From positions 1 through 28,289 of the forward strand of contig JBKHHW010000026.1 of NCBI GenBank assembly GCA_046538945.1: a stretch of DNA of 28,289 bases, written 5' to 3'. The notes below the pieces were generated by a model. It did not search any database. It was not told the origin of the DNA and was given only the letters and a program-made list of their open reading frames with translations. Positions 1 to 8,047 of the stretch are shown here, piece by piece. The DNA is from JAEZKC01 sp046538945 (GTDB lineage: Bacteria > Fibrobacterota > Chitinivibrionia > Chitinivibrionales > Chitinispirillaceae). The first letter of the stretch is position 1; each line of letters begins with the position of its first letter. Both the position numbers and the translations under genes were made by a program.

Positions 1-164
1 TTTAATATACATACAGAGATTCTTTGAATAAAAATAGTATTTTACCACAGGCTTCTGGTCAATACTTGTACCCTCCGGATTCAAAAAAATCTCCGGCGAT
101 TTCCCAAATCGGGAATTCTTCTTCCTAAGGAACACCGCGGCAGGCAAAATCAGCATGGCGCAAC

Positions 165-180
165 TGGCACCATTCTTGAG
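165..180 (+). promoter_or_regulatory. Near-consensus sigma-54 promoter-like element upstream of the DUF1540 gene
   Basis: TGGCAC, five bases, then TTGAG. This has the exact spacing of the sigma-54 -24/-12 consensus (TGGCAC-N5-TTGCW), but the -12 dinucleotide is GA instead of GC. It lies about 65 bases before the DUF1540 start. The imperfect -12 element makes this a weak candidate. Confidence 0.25.
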
Positions 181-231
181 TGATGTCTTAAGATGCACGG
201 GTTTATGTAACCGGAATCATTCATTTCTAAA

Positions 232-244
232 AGGAGGTCCTCCT
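232..244 (+). promoter_or_regulatory. Self-complementary Shine-Dalgarno of the DUF1540 gene
   Basis: The ribosome binding site AAGGAGG is immediately followed by its own complement, giving the palindrome AGGAGGTCCTCCT one base before the ATG. The strong match to the anti-SD sequence supports the start at 246. The inverted repeat could pair with itself (four base pairs with a five-base loop) and limit translation. That effect is inference. Confidence 0.5.
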
Positions 245-245
245 C

Positions 246-533
246 ATGGCTGAACAAATGTCCAAAATTTTTGACTGCGAAGCAACCGAATGCATCTACA
301 ACAAGAACAAACAGTGCCACACCCCTGGTATCACAGTGGGTGACGAGGAACCCCTCTGCGACACCTTCAAGTCAGCCGCCTCGAAAGGGGGACGTGAGGA
401 GATAATCGGAGGTGTGGGTGCATGCAAGGTGGCCAACTGCAAATACAACGACAGTTTCGAATGTAGCGCCAAAGGTATTCACATAATCATGAAAAACGGC
501 CATGCGGACTGCGGTACCTTCCAACCGAGATAA
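246..533 (+). CDS. DUF1540 domain-containing Cys-rich protein (two repeats)
   Basis: This small 95-residue protein carries two copies of a four-cysteine module. C11, C16, C24 and C38 form the first, and C60, C65, C73 and C89 the second, each with the C-x4-C-x7-C spacing of the DUF1540 family. The cysteines suggest metal binding, most likely zinc, but the function of the family is not established. No signal peptide or membrane segment is present, so it should be cytoplasmic. The start has a near-perfect Shine-Dalgarno. A PNPOx-like gene begins 12 bases after its stop, so the two are probably cotranscribed. DUF1540 proteins are mostly found in anaerobes such as clostridia; the family assignment is firm and the role unknown. 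Confidence 0.85.
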   Translation: MAEQMSKIFDCEATECIYNKNKQCHTPGITVGDEEPLCDTFKSAASKGGREEIIGGVGACKVANCKYNDSFECSAKGIHIIMKNGHADCGTFQPR

Positions 534-545
534 GACACGGTCTGC

Positions 546-944
546 ATGGATAAAGATATTTCAAATCTTATCGAAAAGCTCTCGCGGAAAACCGGCTTTG
601 TTCTTGTGGCCACGGCGGACCGCGGGGGCTTTCCCCATCTCTCCGTTGCCCAGGATCTGACCCTTTCCGGAGATCATGCCCTGATCGAGGGCTGGTACTG
701 CCCGGAAATGCTCAGCAATCTGCAAAAGAACAGATCTGTCTCTCTCATAGTGTGGAACTGCGCCACCGATGAGGGATACCAGATCCGGGCCACCGTGACC
801 GACATAGAAGAAAACCAGATTCTGGACGGATACGAAGCCGCCGTTTCCGAACAGGAGACTCCTCAGGTCAGATGGTCTTTAAAAGCGCAGGTAGGGCTGA
901 TCACTCTCTTTCACAGCAGACCCCACCTGGACAGCGAGCTGTGA
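546..944 (+). CDS. Pyridoxamine 5'-phosphate oxidase-like FMN-binding protein
   Basis: This 132-residue protein has the compact split beta-barrel pattern of the PNPOx-like family: 'GFVLVATADRGGFPHLSVA' near residues 17-35, then 'ALIEGWYCPEMLSNLQKN' and 'VSLIVWNCATDEGYQIRA'. Proteins of this type bind FMN, F420 or heme as dimers and act as small flavin reductases or oxidases; the substrate cannot be read from sequence. It follows the DUF1540 gene by 12 bases without a clear Shine-Dalgarno of its own, which suggests translational coupling. It is too short and divergent to be the vitamin B6 enzyme PdxH. The end converges on a flavoprotein gene 67 bases away. Confidence 0.75.
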   Translation: MDKDISNLIEKLSRKTGFVLVATADRGGFPHLSVAQDLTLSGDHALIEGWYCPEMLSNLQKNRSVSLIVWNCATDEGYQIRATVTDIEENQILDGYEAAVSEQETPQVRWSLKAQVGLITLFHSRPHLDSEL

Positions 945-1011
945 TCACAAGCAGCAATTACTCCAGGAGATCCGATTATCCGATTACACTCCGGCTTAAG
1001 ACCTGAAACGA

Positions 1012-2238
1012 TCATTTGATACGCACTCCCGCCAGCTCCAGCACAGAAAGAGGAACTCCCCTGCAAAGCCTTGACCAGAACTTCTTCTGATCTATCCCCT
1101 CGGAGAACAAATCCGTCAGGAACCCCTTCAGGACCCTGCTTCTGTTTGCTGCCGCAAAACACCACTCCGTCCTGCTCTCCCAGCGGGTCAGCCTGTTTCT
1201 GATCTGAAGCGCCGCCTCCAGCTCCCTGCCGTATTCATCATGCCACATCGAGTCAAAAAGGCGCGGTTCACCTATAATAAGTGCCTGGGAAGCCAACTGG
1301 GCAGACCACAGTTCGTAGTGGATTCCCTCCAGACTGAGCGGATTCACATGCCCGGCCGCTTCCCCTATCAAAAGCCAGTTCTTCCCGGAACAGGGCAGGG
1401 AATAGTGCCTCCCATCCGAAGGACAGGGCAAGTAGACAGCCCAGGGCGAAAGGGGCTGTATGGCTCCGAGGCTGAGCCTTACTATCTGGTTGAGAGCATT
1501 CTTAGTCTTTCTGATATCCCGGACATGTCCGAAAACGCCCACAGATGATTTCTGTCCTCCCTCAAGCAGTTTCAGCACCTCTCCGCCGGGAAGAAATCTG
1601 ATCTGCACTTTCTCATCATGTCTGGTGCGTGCAATGTACCCCGCCCCGAAGAGCAGATCTTCTTTTGCAAAAGGAGCGACAATCTCCCTTCTCACCATAC
1701 TGTCCCAACCATCAGCTCCCACCAGAAAACGGCAGTTTAAAGTATGGTTCTGAGTGCGGACAGTCCAGCTACCCCTCTTGAAAGTCACAGACACCACACT
1801 CTCTTTTGCGTTCATTGCCCCCTTCGAAAACGCGTCCCTCAGCAGAAAGGATTCAAGTTCGGCCCGGGGAAACACCCGCAATCCATGGTTTGTGCCTGGT
1901 ACATTCACCACCCGGCCTTTTTTGGACACGATCTCCAGACCCGACTCGCCTTTCTTTTCCAACGCGGACAGAAACGGAAAAGTGCGGAGCGTTCTTTTCG
2001 AAACGGCGGTATTCCCCACACAACTCCTGTCCCCATCCCGTTCCAGCAGCACCACGTTCATGCCCGAACCGCTCAGAAGAGACGCCAGATAGGAGCCGGC
2101 AACACCCGCTCCGATCACAACCACATCCACCGTTTCAACAACAGGTCTTTTCTGATGTTTTCTTTTTGCTGCGGAGTCGGCCACCAGGAATTGATCGGGA
2201 GAAGACACTCTGAGATTCTTTTCCATAACTGCAGTCAT
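1012..2238 (-). CDS. FAD-dependent oxidoreductase, geranylgeranyl reductase type
   Basis: This is a predicted flavoprotein of 408 residues. Near the N-terminus lies the dinucleotide-binding motif 'VVVIGAGVAGSYLASLL' followed by 'VVLLERD'. A second FAD-contact motif, 'LLIGEAAGHVNPLSLEGIHY', sits in the last third. This layout is typical of the geranylgeranyl-reductase/PHBH-like family, which hydrogenates isoprenoid double bonds or hydroxylates aromatics; the substrate is not predictable here. The start at 2238 is chosen because AAAGGA precedes it at good spacing, whereas an in-frame ATG at 2310 lacks this and would add 24 unlikely residues. It stands alone on its strand. Family assignment is fairly sure, the reaction is not. 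Confidence 0.78.
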   Translation of the reverse strand: MTAVMEKNLRVSSPDQFLVADSAAKRKHQKRPVVETVDVVVIGAGVAGSYLASLLSGSGMNVVLLERDGDRSCVGNTAVSKRTLRTFPFLSALEKKGESGLEIVSKKGRVVNVPGTNHGLRVFPRAELESFLLRDAFSKGAMNAKESVVSVTFKRGSWTVRTQNHTLNCRFLVGADGWDSMVRREIVAPFAKEDLLFGAGYIARTRHDEKVQIRFLPGGEVLKLLEGGQKSSVGVFGHVRDIRKTKNALNQIVRLSLGAIQPLSPWAVYLPCPSDGRHYSLPCSGKNWLLIGEAAGHVNPLSLEGIHYELWSAQLASQALIIGEPRLFDSMWHDEYGRELEAALQIRNRLTRWESRTEWCFAAANRSRVLKGFLTDLFSEGIDQKKFWSRLCRGVPLSVLELAGVRIK

Positions 2239-2461
2239 AGCAGATCCTTTCACCCGTGAGTAGCTGGAGGGGGAAAACGAAGCCTTTAAGAGAACTCTTA
2301 CAAATTGCATGCCACGGAGAAGGCAACCCCGTTTACCCGCTTAAGAAGGGAAGGGGCGGCTTTTTTCCGATTATCAGATTGCCGATTCCGGGAATTCAAA
2401 CGGGAATATCTGTTGCTTCTCTCATTTCTGATCCACTAAAATCCTAATAGAAGGTGAACAC

Positions 2462-2710
2462 ATGATACCCATCCAGAAACTGCTCAGCCGCATCCGTTGG
2501 GACCCGTCCTTTGGAAAAGCATCCTTTGAAATTGAATACGAGGACAGAAAATCCGGGCTCCTCAGAATCGGGCTTCAACAGATCACCTCCATCGACCCGA
2601 ACAGTTTCAGCATCGAAGATGAAATGGGAAGAGTCGTAACCGTACCGCTGCACAGGATAAAAACCGTGTACCGCAACGGAGACCTGATCTGGAGCAGACT
2701 GAAAGGATGA
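2462..2710 (+). CDS. DUF504 (MJ1316-like) domain protein
   Basis: This is an 82-residue single-domain protein with the hallmarks of DUF504: 'IRWDPSFGKASFEIEYEDR' early, and 'VPLHRIKTVYRNGDLIWSR' at the C-terminus. The domain is best known from archaea (MJ1316) and has been proposed, from comparative genomics, to recognise RNA with cyclic phosphate ends; this has not been shown for the bacterial members. The start is supported by AAGGTGA four bases upstream. It is a free-standing domain with no RNA ligase or nuclease next to it. The following gene is a YihY-type membrane protein about 125 bases away, so no functional link is evident. Confidence 0.85.
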   Translation: MIPIQKLLSRIRWDPSFGKASFEIEYEDRKSGLLRIGLQQITSIDPNSFSIEDEMGRVVTVPLHRIKTVYRNGDLIWSRLKG

Positions 2711-2836
2711 ATCGGGAAAAGATGAACAAAAGCATAGGAAAAGCCGAAAAACTATAAAAAAGCATACGCTTGAATATAAAATATTAGTTTATTTAGATCA
2801 TCTGCCTTGAAGATACGGAAGAAGGAAGGGGACAGC

Positions 2837-4162
2837 ATGCCCGGAAGCAATCTTCTCGAAGATATTCTTCACAATCCCGGAGCCGCCGTTGTAGACCTGA
2901 GTTCAGAACGGAAGGGGATCCGCTACCGACTGGTCAGTTTCCTGGTTTTCCTCAGGATCGTGGTTTCCGAGTATACCCTCAACCACTGCATCAGCCGCGC
3001 TTCCGGCATCGCCTTCGTGCTTCTGCTTACTTTCATCCCCCTGATAACCACAACAGCTCTGATGCTGGCAAGTATCATGGAGATACACCCCGAACAGGTC
3101 GAACGGGTCCTTTCGGTGCTTCTTCCCTTTGCCCCACCGGCAGTCATGCAGTATATCGTCACTTTCTTCATGAATGCCCAGAAACTCAGAGGCATCGGTA
3201 TCGGAGTGCTCATAATAACCACCATGGGCCTTTTCGGGACAATCGAACAGTCTCTCAACTCTATCTGGAAAGTGCTCAGAGCCCGTCCCTTTTTTCATCG
3301 GCTGCGCACGTTCACCATGGTAATAGTCTACAGCCCCATTCTCTTCTTCGCCTCGTTTCAGTTCAGAAGATCAGGAGTTTTCGGGTTTCTGCCCAGCGAC
3401 TTTTTCGCCCTGGGGTTTCTGCCCTTTATCCTGACCACCCTCGCCTTCACCCTCATGATCTGGTTCATCCCCAATACAAAGGTGAAATTCAGATCAGCCC
3501 TTCTCGGGGGGATAGTAGCCTGTCTGCTTTTTGAGCTGGAAAGAAAGATGTTCGGCCACTATGTGCAGTTCTCGATCCAGACCCGGACCATTTACGGCAC
3601 CTTCGGACTGCTGCCCTTTTTCCTTCTTTCGCTTTACTTCGGTGCCATGTTTTTTCTGTTCGGAACCCAGATCGCCTACGTTCATCAGAATTTCAGGCCC
3701 CTTCTCAGATCGAAGCAGCGCTGGGACAGGCGGGTCGGTGATTACCGCAACTATATCACCCTCAGAATCATGATAGACTGTGTGAGGGCATTCATCAGAA
3801 AACAACCTCCCCCCACTCTGGATTATTTCTGCCGCAAATACGAACTCACCCAGGCCCAGGCCATGGGGATTCTCAACTGGCTCATACACGAGAAGTTCAT
3901 CCATCAACTCAACCAGAGTGAATCTTTCGTACCGGCCAGAGATTTCTCCTTCATACCGGTAAGTGTGGTCTACAGAGCCATAGAAGATCAGAACCGCCGG
4001 ATATCCATCAACCCACAGGACTACACCCGTGTATTCCTCTCCAGGTTCATGAAAGAGAGAAGCGAAGCGGAGGGGGATAACGATCTCACTTTCAACGAAC
4101 TTATTGATATACTGGATACCGGAGAAAGAAAGGCGGAACGGCTGGAGGAGGCTCTGGCCTGA
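2837..4162 (+). CDS. YihY/BrkB family inner membrane protein
   Basis: This is an integral membrane protein of 441 residues. The first 280 residues hold about six hydrophobic helices with YihY/BrkB features: 'SRASGIAFVLLLTFIPLITT' early, 'IGIGVLIITTMGLFGTIEQSLNSIW' in the middle, and 'YGTFGLLPFFLLSLYFGAMFFLFGTQIAYV' at the end of the membrane part. The remaining 160 residues are soluble and look like a winged-helix region ('LTQAQAMGILNWLIHEKFIHQL'), which is longer than in minimal family members. The family was once called ribonuclease BN by mistake; its true role (transport or envelope) is unclear. The ATG at 2837 has AAGGAAGGGG just upstream, so it is preferred over the in-frame TTG at 2807. 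Confidence 0.88.
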   Translation: MPGSNLLEDILHNPGAAVVDLSSERKGIRYRLVSFLVFLRIVVSEYTLNHCISRASGIAFVLLLTFIPLITTTALMLASIMEIHPEQVERVLSVLLPFAPPAVMQYIVTFFMNAQKLRGIGIGVLIITTMGLFGTIEQSLNSIWKVLRARPFFHRLRTFTMVIVYSPILFFASFQFRRSGVFGFLPSDFFALGFLPFILTTLAFTLMIWFIPNTKVKFRSALLGGIVACLLFELERKMFGHYVQFSIQTRTIYGTFGLLPFFLLSLYFGAMFFLFGTQIAYVHQNFRPLLRSKQRWDRRVGDYRNYITLRIMIDCVRAFIRKQPPPTLDYFCRKYELTQAQAMGILNWLIHEKFIHQLNQSESFVPARDFSFIPVSVVYRAIEDQNRRISINPQDYTRVFLSRFMKERSEAEGDNDLTFNELIDILDTGERKAERLEEALA

Positions 4163-4224
4163 AAAAGGTACGCGATTTGCCTTCTTGTGTATAACTGATA
4201 CTCTGAAGGGAAAACGCAGATACC

Positions 4225-4578
4225 ATGATGAAATCCATGCCTCTACAGCCAGCAAGTCTCATTTTTGCAGTTTCTTTCGCCACGTTCGCAGCTCTTATTC
4301 TGATTCTCAACCTCTCTCTGCAGATCGATTCCTATATCAGCTTTACGGCAGCATTCACCTGCTCCATGGTGGCATTCTATATCATGAATAAAAAGTCAGT
4401 CATGAAGAATGCATCGTATCGCTTTACGGGAGATTTTCTGCTCTTCGCAACTGCCGGATATCTCTTCACAGTGCTGATCACCGGCGTTCTGCGCCAGATA
4501 AACGGTTCGATTTTTCCCTGGTCTGTTGTGACCGTGGCAGCGGTGATAATGTTTGGAATTCTGGTCTACCCCAGATAA
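4225..4578 (+). CDS. Small four-helix membrane protein, function unknown
   Basis: This 117-residue protein is not recognised as any family. Four hydrophobic stretches are visible: about residues 10-30, 38-54, 68-88 and 97-114. They are joined by short loops, one of which is basic ('MNKKSVMKNASYR'). A GAAGGG-like element lies about 14 bases before the ATG, which is rather far. It follows the YihY gene by about 60 bases on the same strand and precedes the M23 lipoprotein gene, so it may be cotranscribed with either. The coding call rests on its uniform hydrophobic pattern and on the absence of any better ORF in this stretch. Confidence 0.6.
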   Translation: MMKSMPLQPASLIFAVSFATFAALILILNLSLQIDSYISFTAAFTCSMVAFYIMNKKSVMKNASYRFTGDFLLFATAGYLFTVLITGVLRQINGSIFPWSVVTVAAVIMFGILVYPR

Positions 4579-4638
4579 TTCATTTATATTAAAAAACATC
4601 TCCATTTTCACCTTTTGCACCCGAAGAATGCTAATTCA

Positions 4639-5883
4639 ATGAAAGCCACCCATGCTGCAGTTTCCGTTTTCATGCTGATTTCAGTTCTTTTTTCTTCATG
4701 CGGCCGCAAGGAGAAGACAGGTGATGATGTCATAAGCAGAAAGTGCAGTTTCGTTCAGGAACTTTCAGTTGACGCTTTCGACATCATGTACTCCCGGCTC
4801 ATGCCTTCAGCCGATGTGCAGAGATTATACGATCTGAAAAAGAACTTTTCCCGGTTAAATAAGGAAAAGCTGCCTCCGGATACGGTTCACAAATATTTCG
4901 AGGTACTGACTTCCATCCGGGATACCTCTCTGACCTCTGTACTTGTGCGGCTTCTGGATGAAGATCCGCACCCTTATCTTACCTGTCAGCTGCTCTATAC
5001 CCTCTCCCAAACGGGTGGAAACAAATCAAGGGAAGCAGTGATTCCTCTTCTGACTCACCCCAATGATCTTATCAGACAGTACGCGGTCAACGCTGCCGGT
5101 TTTCTTTTTAACAGAGCAGACACTGTTCTTCTCGACAGTCTTTTGCGAAATGAAGCAAACTGCTATGTAAACGAAACCAATCTGTGCGCCGGAGAGCGGA
5201 TCAGGGGCAATCACCCGGATCCGGACCTCCCCGCCTTGCCCTGCGACACCGCTTTCGGTTTCAAAACCTACGGGATCGAAAAGAATGACCAATGTGTCCA
5301 CCGTGCCCAAACCATCTCTGTTGCCCGGCCGCGGATTCCCGTGGAGACTGAATTCGTCTACCCTCACCAGCAGTACAAAAAAATGTCCGACAGAGATCAC
5401 TACCACAAGATCTCCTACGGCACAGTTATTTCAGACGGTTCGATACATGTAGGGGAGGACAGCGGATGGGAGCTTGCCGGTCTGCCCATTCATTCCATAA
5501 CCGCCGGCGTGGTTGTAATGATCATGTACGAACCTACCTGGGGACATCTGGTTGCACTGGAGACAAGAACCTCCAGAGACAGTATCTACAACCACTACTA
5601 CGGGCATTTATCGGGCAATATAGATGTGCGGGTCGGTCAGAAGATCAGATGCGGTCAGAAAATCGGTGAACTCGGCCCGACCTGGAGTCTGATGATCGGA
5701 GGATACAGGACTCACCTGCACCTGGGCATAGCCAGGGGAAGAAACAGGGAGAGCGGCACCAAGGGGTACTACAGCCACACGCGCCTGTGGTACAATCCGG
5801 TCTCTTTTCTGTATGCAAGAGTCAAAGAAGAGACCGCGTCCTCATCAGAGCAGTTCCTGAACGATCCGGGGAATCTGAACTGA
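4639..5883 (+). CDS. HEAT-repeat lipoprotein with C-terminal M23 metallopeptidase domain
   Basis: Starting at the ATG at 4639, the 414-residue protein begins with a lipoprotein-like signal ('VFMLISVLFSSC', Cys21). An in-frame TTG at 4615 is possible but would sit ahead of the signal. Residues about 75-150 form HEAT-like helical repeats ('SVLVRLLDEDPHPYLTCQLL', 'AVIPLLTHPNDLIRQYAVNA'). The last third is an M23/LytM peptidase domain: the first zinc motif HxxxD is H270-V-G-E-D274 and the second is H359-L-H361. Both are intact, so an active zinc endopeptidase cutting peptidoglycan cross-links in the periplasm is likely. The 3' end overlaps the convergent glycosyltransferase gene by 39 bases. Confidence 0.85.
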   Translation: MKATHAAVSVFMLISVLFSSCGRKEKTGDDVISRKCSFVQELSVDAFDIMYSRLMPSADVQRLYDLKKNFSRLNKEKLPPDTVHKYFEVLTSIRDTSLTSVLVRLLDEDPHPYLTCQLLYTLSQTGGNKSREAVIPLLTHPNDLIRQYAVNAAGFLFNRADTVLLDSLLRNEANCYVNETNLCAGERIRGNHPDPDLPALPCDTAFGFKTYGIEKNDQCVHRAQTISVARPRIPVETEFVYPHQQYKKMSDRDHYHKISYGTVISDGSIHVGEDSGWELAGLPIHSITAGVVVMIMYEPTWGHLVALETRTSRDSIYNHYYGHLSGNIDVRVGQKIRCGQKIGELGPTWSLMIGGYRTHLHLGIARGRNRESGTKGYYSHTRLWYNPVSFLYARVKEETASSSEQFLNDPGNLN

Positions 5884-6996
5884 ACTGTTGAACATCCCTT
5901 TTGTCATGCTTTGTCCCGCAAGGCCCATGCGTAAAGCAAGCGGGGGGTCCAGGATAAACTTTTCCATGGCACGAGAGTACTCTTCGACTTCGGCCCTTCT
6001 CACCAGAACGCCGCTTATCCCGTTTTCCACGATTTCGGGAATTCCCCCCGAATCGAAGGCGATTACCGGAAGAGCACAGCTCTGGGCCTCCGCGACACTC
6101 CGTCCGAACGGCTCATCCAGGGCGGCAGTGCAGAACACATCGTGTCTTGCCAAAAAGGAATAGACATTGGCAACGTGGGGAAGGAGAAAACAACGGGTGT
6201 CGAGACCATGTGCGGAAATGAGCCGGCGCAGTTCATCCCTGTACGACTCGCTCCAGTAGAATGTTCCGCCTGCCAGGGTGAGGGAGAGCTGTTTTTCCTT
6301 GTGCTTCGAGTTCACCTTTGAAAAGGCCTCGATAAGCAGGTGACACCCTTTCCATGGAACGATTCTCCCCAGATACACAAAGTTGATACCGCTCTGCTTT
6401 TGGCTTTTTAGTACAGAGGGCGGCGGCATGGGAATGCCGTTATAGATCAAAACCGAGTTCTGTTTCATGTTTTCAGGAAGAGCATTTCTAACCGCATTCG
6501 ATATGGCGATAACGGTTGAATCGACCGGTTTGAACAGTTGTCTGTACAGTTTGTATGCAAACGATTCTTTCTGAAATATCTCCCTTATGTGGAACACCGA
6601 CCGGTTTTGATATCCCATCAGTTTGAGCAGAAGCAGCAGGATATGGGATTTGGGTACGTTGGCGTGTATGCAGTCAGGACGTATCTGGAGCACCAGCCGC
6701 CGCACCCTGAAAAAGAAAATCAAAAAAGAAACCAGTGAAGGAAGATTCAGAAAGGCTTTGAACAGAAGATTGGAGCGCCTGATCCGCTCCAAACCTTTCC
6801 GGCAGAAGATCACATGACAGCTGACACCCATCTCCTTTGCTCTTCTGACAAGCTCTCCGTTTTCCGAGGTGACAAGATGAACCTGTGCCCTCCGGGCGGA
6901 TATATCAAGTATGTCGATCAGGGAGAATTCGGCACCTCCCAGATGAGCTGCCCAATGGTTGAGAAAAAGAAGAACCGGTTTCCCTTCACCACGCAT
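5845..6996 (-). CDS. Glycosyltransferase family 4 (GT-B), surface polysaccharide synthesis
   Basis: This is a GT-B-fold glycosyltransferase of 383 residues. The N-terminal domain starts with 'LLFLNHWAAHLGGAEFSLIDIL', the usual acceptor-side glycine loop. The C-terminal domain has 'FVYLGRIVPWKGCHLLIEAF' and the retaining-enzyme E-x7-E motif 'EPFGRSVAEAQSCALPVIAF' that binds the nucleotide-sugar. It is the last gene of a three-gene minus-strand operon and overlaps the preceding GT gene by 11 bases. GAGGG lies upstream of its ATG. It probably adds one sugar to a lipid-linked or surface glycan at the inner membrane; the sugar specificity cannot be read. The 3' end overlaps the M23 gene on the other strand. 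Confidence 0.88.
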   Translation of the reverse strand: MRGEGKPVLLFLNHWAAHLGGAEFSLIDILDISARRAQVHLVTSENGELVRRAKEMGVSCHVIFCRKGLERIRRSNLLFKAFLNLPSLVSFLIFFFRVRRLVLQIRPDCIHANVPKSHILLLLLKLMGYQNRSVFHIREIFQKESFAYKLYRQLFKPVDSTVIAISNAVRNALPENMKQNSVLIYNGIPMPPPSVLKSQKQSGINFVYLGRIVPWKGCHLLIEAFSKVNSKHKEKQLSLTLAGGTFYWSESYRDELRRLISAHGLDTRCFLLPHVANVYSFLARHDVFCTAALDEPFGRSVAEAQSCALPVIAFDSGGIPEIVENGISGVLVRRAEVEEYSRAMEKFILDPPLALRMGLAGQSMTKGMFNSSVQIPRIVQELL

Positions 6997-8047
6997 ATTT
7001 TTCCCTCAACCGTTTCGATGCCTTCAAAGCGTATTCTTTCTGCAGCCTTTTTGAAACAGCCAGCCTGATTATGGCTGAGGCCAGCGCAGAAGGGTCATCC
7101 GGATTCACCAACATGCCGCACTCACCTTCATCCAGAACCTCGGTTATTCCTCCCGTTCGGCTTGCGATAATGGGAACTCCATGATTCATGGCTTCAAGAA
7201 GCACAATTCCGAACCCTTCAGTTCCTCCGGTATCCTCTCTTGAAGGAAAGATGAACAAGGATGCTTTCTGGTATTCTTTTTCGAGAACAGTGTCCTCCAC
7301 GTTCCCCAGAAACCTTACCCTGCCCTCAATCCCGAGTTCCTCTGCCAGTTCCCCAAGAGCTTTTCTCCGCGGTCCGTCACCTACTATTGTTAATCTCCAC
7401 CTAAGAGCAGAGGGCAGCCGGGAAACAGCCCTGAGCAGATTGTCCTGTCCCTTGTGATAAACCAGACGACCCACATTGAGCAGTTCCGTATAATCAGAGT
7501 GCCCGACTTTCTCTTCTGGAACACGCACTGTTATGCGGGGCGGTACTTTCGTTACCGGTTTTCGAATGCCGCATCTTCTCAGAAGCATTTCCGTATAAGA
7601 GCCCAGCACATAGATTGTCTCAGCCCTCAGAAGAACCTTTCTGAGAAAAAATGGCCGTATACCTCTTTTACCGAGAACGGTAAGCTCGGTACCGTAGGTG
7701 TAGACATTATAGCCAACCGGCAGAAATAATGAAACCAGAAACGGGGCAACTGCCGCATATATGTTCCCACATTCGATTCTGCCTGCACTCTTTTTTCTGA
7801 CGCAGGTGAATACTTTCAGAAAGAGCGGAAAAGTGGAAAACTTCTTATTAAACCGGGACAGGGGTGTGAAACAGTACTGCACTCTGCAGGGAAATGCATC
7901 CACCCTCCCGCTCACTTTGCCCGATGTACCGACTACCACCATGTCTTCAGAGCTGAAGGTATGGCGGACAATCTGGTCAAGATACTTCTGGATACCGCCC
8001 TTTTCAGGTGGGAAATCCAGTGTTACAAGCAGCCGTTTCATTTTCAT
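6986..8047 (-). CDS. Glycosyltransferase family 4 (GT-B), surface polysaccharide synthesis
   Basis: This is a second GT4 enzyme, 353 residues. 'LLVTLDFPPEKGGIQKYLDQIV' opens the protein, followed in the C-terminal half by 'LLNVGRLVYHKGQDNLLRAV', 'LTIVGDGPRRKALGELAEEL' and the E-x7-E motif in 'EGFGIVLLEAMNHGVPIIAS'. It resembles mannosyl- or glucosyl-transferases of the PimB/RfaG group, but the donor is uncertain. The first 44 bases overlap the end of the O-antigen-ligase-like gene, which suggests translational coupling. The first ATG (8047) is very close to the AAAAGAG element. The second ATG two codons later (8041) is better spaced, so the protein may begin MKRLLVT. Confidence 0.88.
   Translation of the reverse strand: MKMKRLLVTLDFPPEKGGIQKYLDQIVRHTFSSEDMVVVGTSGKVSGRVDAFPCRVQYCFTPLSRFNKKFSTFPLFLKVFTCVRKKSAGRIECGNIYAAVAPFLVSLFLPVGYNVYTYGTELTVLGKRGIRPFFLRKVLLRAETIYVLGSYTEMLLRRCGIRKPVTKVPPRITVRVPEEKVGHSDYTELLNVGRLVYHKGQDNLLRAVSRLPSALRWRLTIVGDGPRRKALGELAEELGIEGRVRFLGNVEDTVLEKEYQKASLFIFPSREDTGGTEGFGIVLLEAMNHGVPIIASRTGGITEVLDEGECGMLVNPDDPSALASAIIRLAVSKRLQKEYALKASKRLREKYAW

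Noticed and set aside
1240..2259. Several plus-strand open frames opposite the geranylgeranyl-reductase-type gene
   Set aside because: They are antisense shadows: no ribosome sites, compositionally odd (Pro/Ser/Arg-rich), and the minus-strand frame has clear FAD motifs.
2807..2836. TTG start ten codons upstream for the YihY gene
   Set aside because: The ATG at 2837 has a strong AAGGAAGGGG site that lies within the supposed extension.
3494..4255. 253-codon minus-strand frame opposite YihY
   Set aside because: The plus strand encodes a coherent membrane protein with family motifs; the antisense frame has no recognisable domain.
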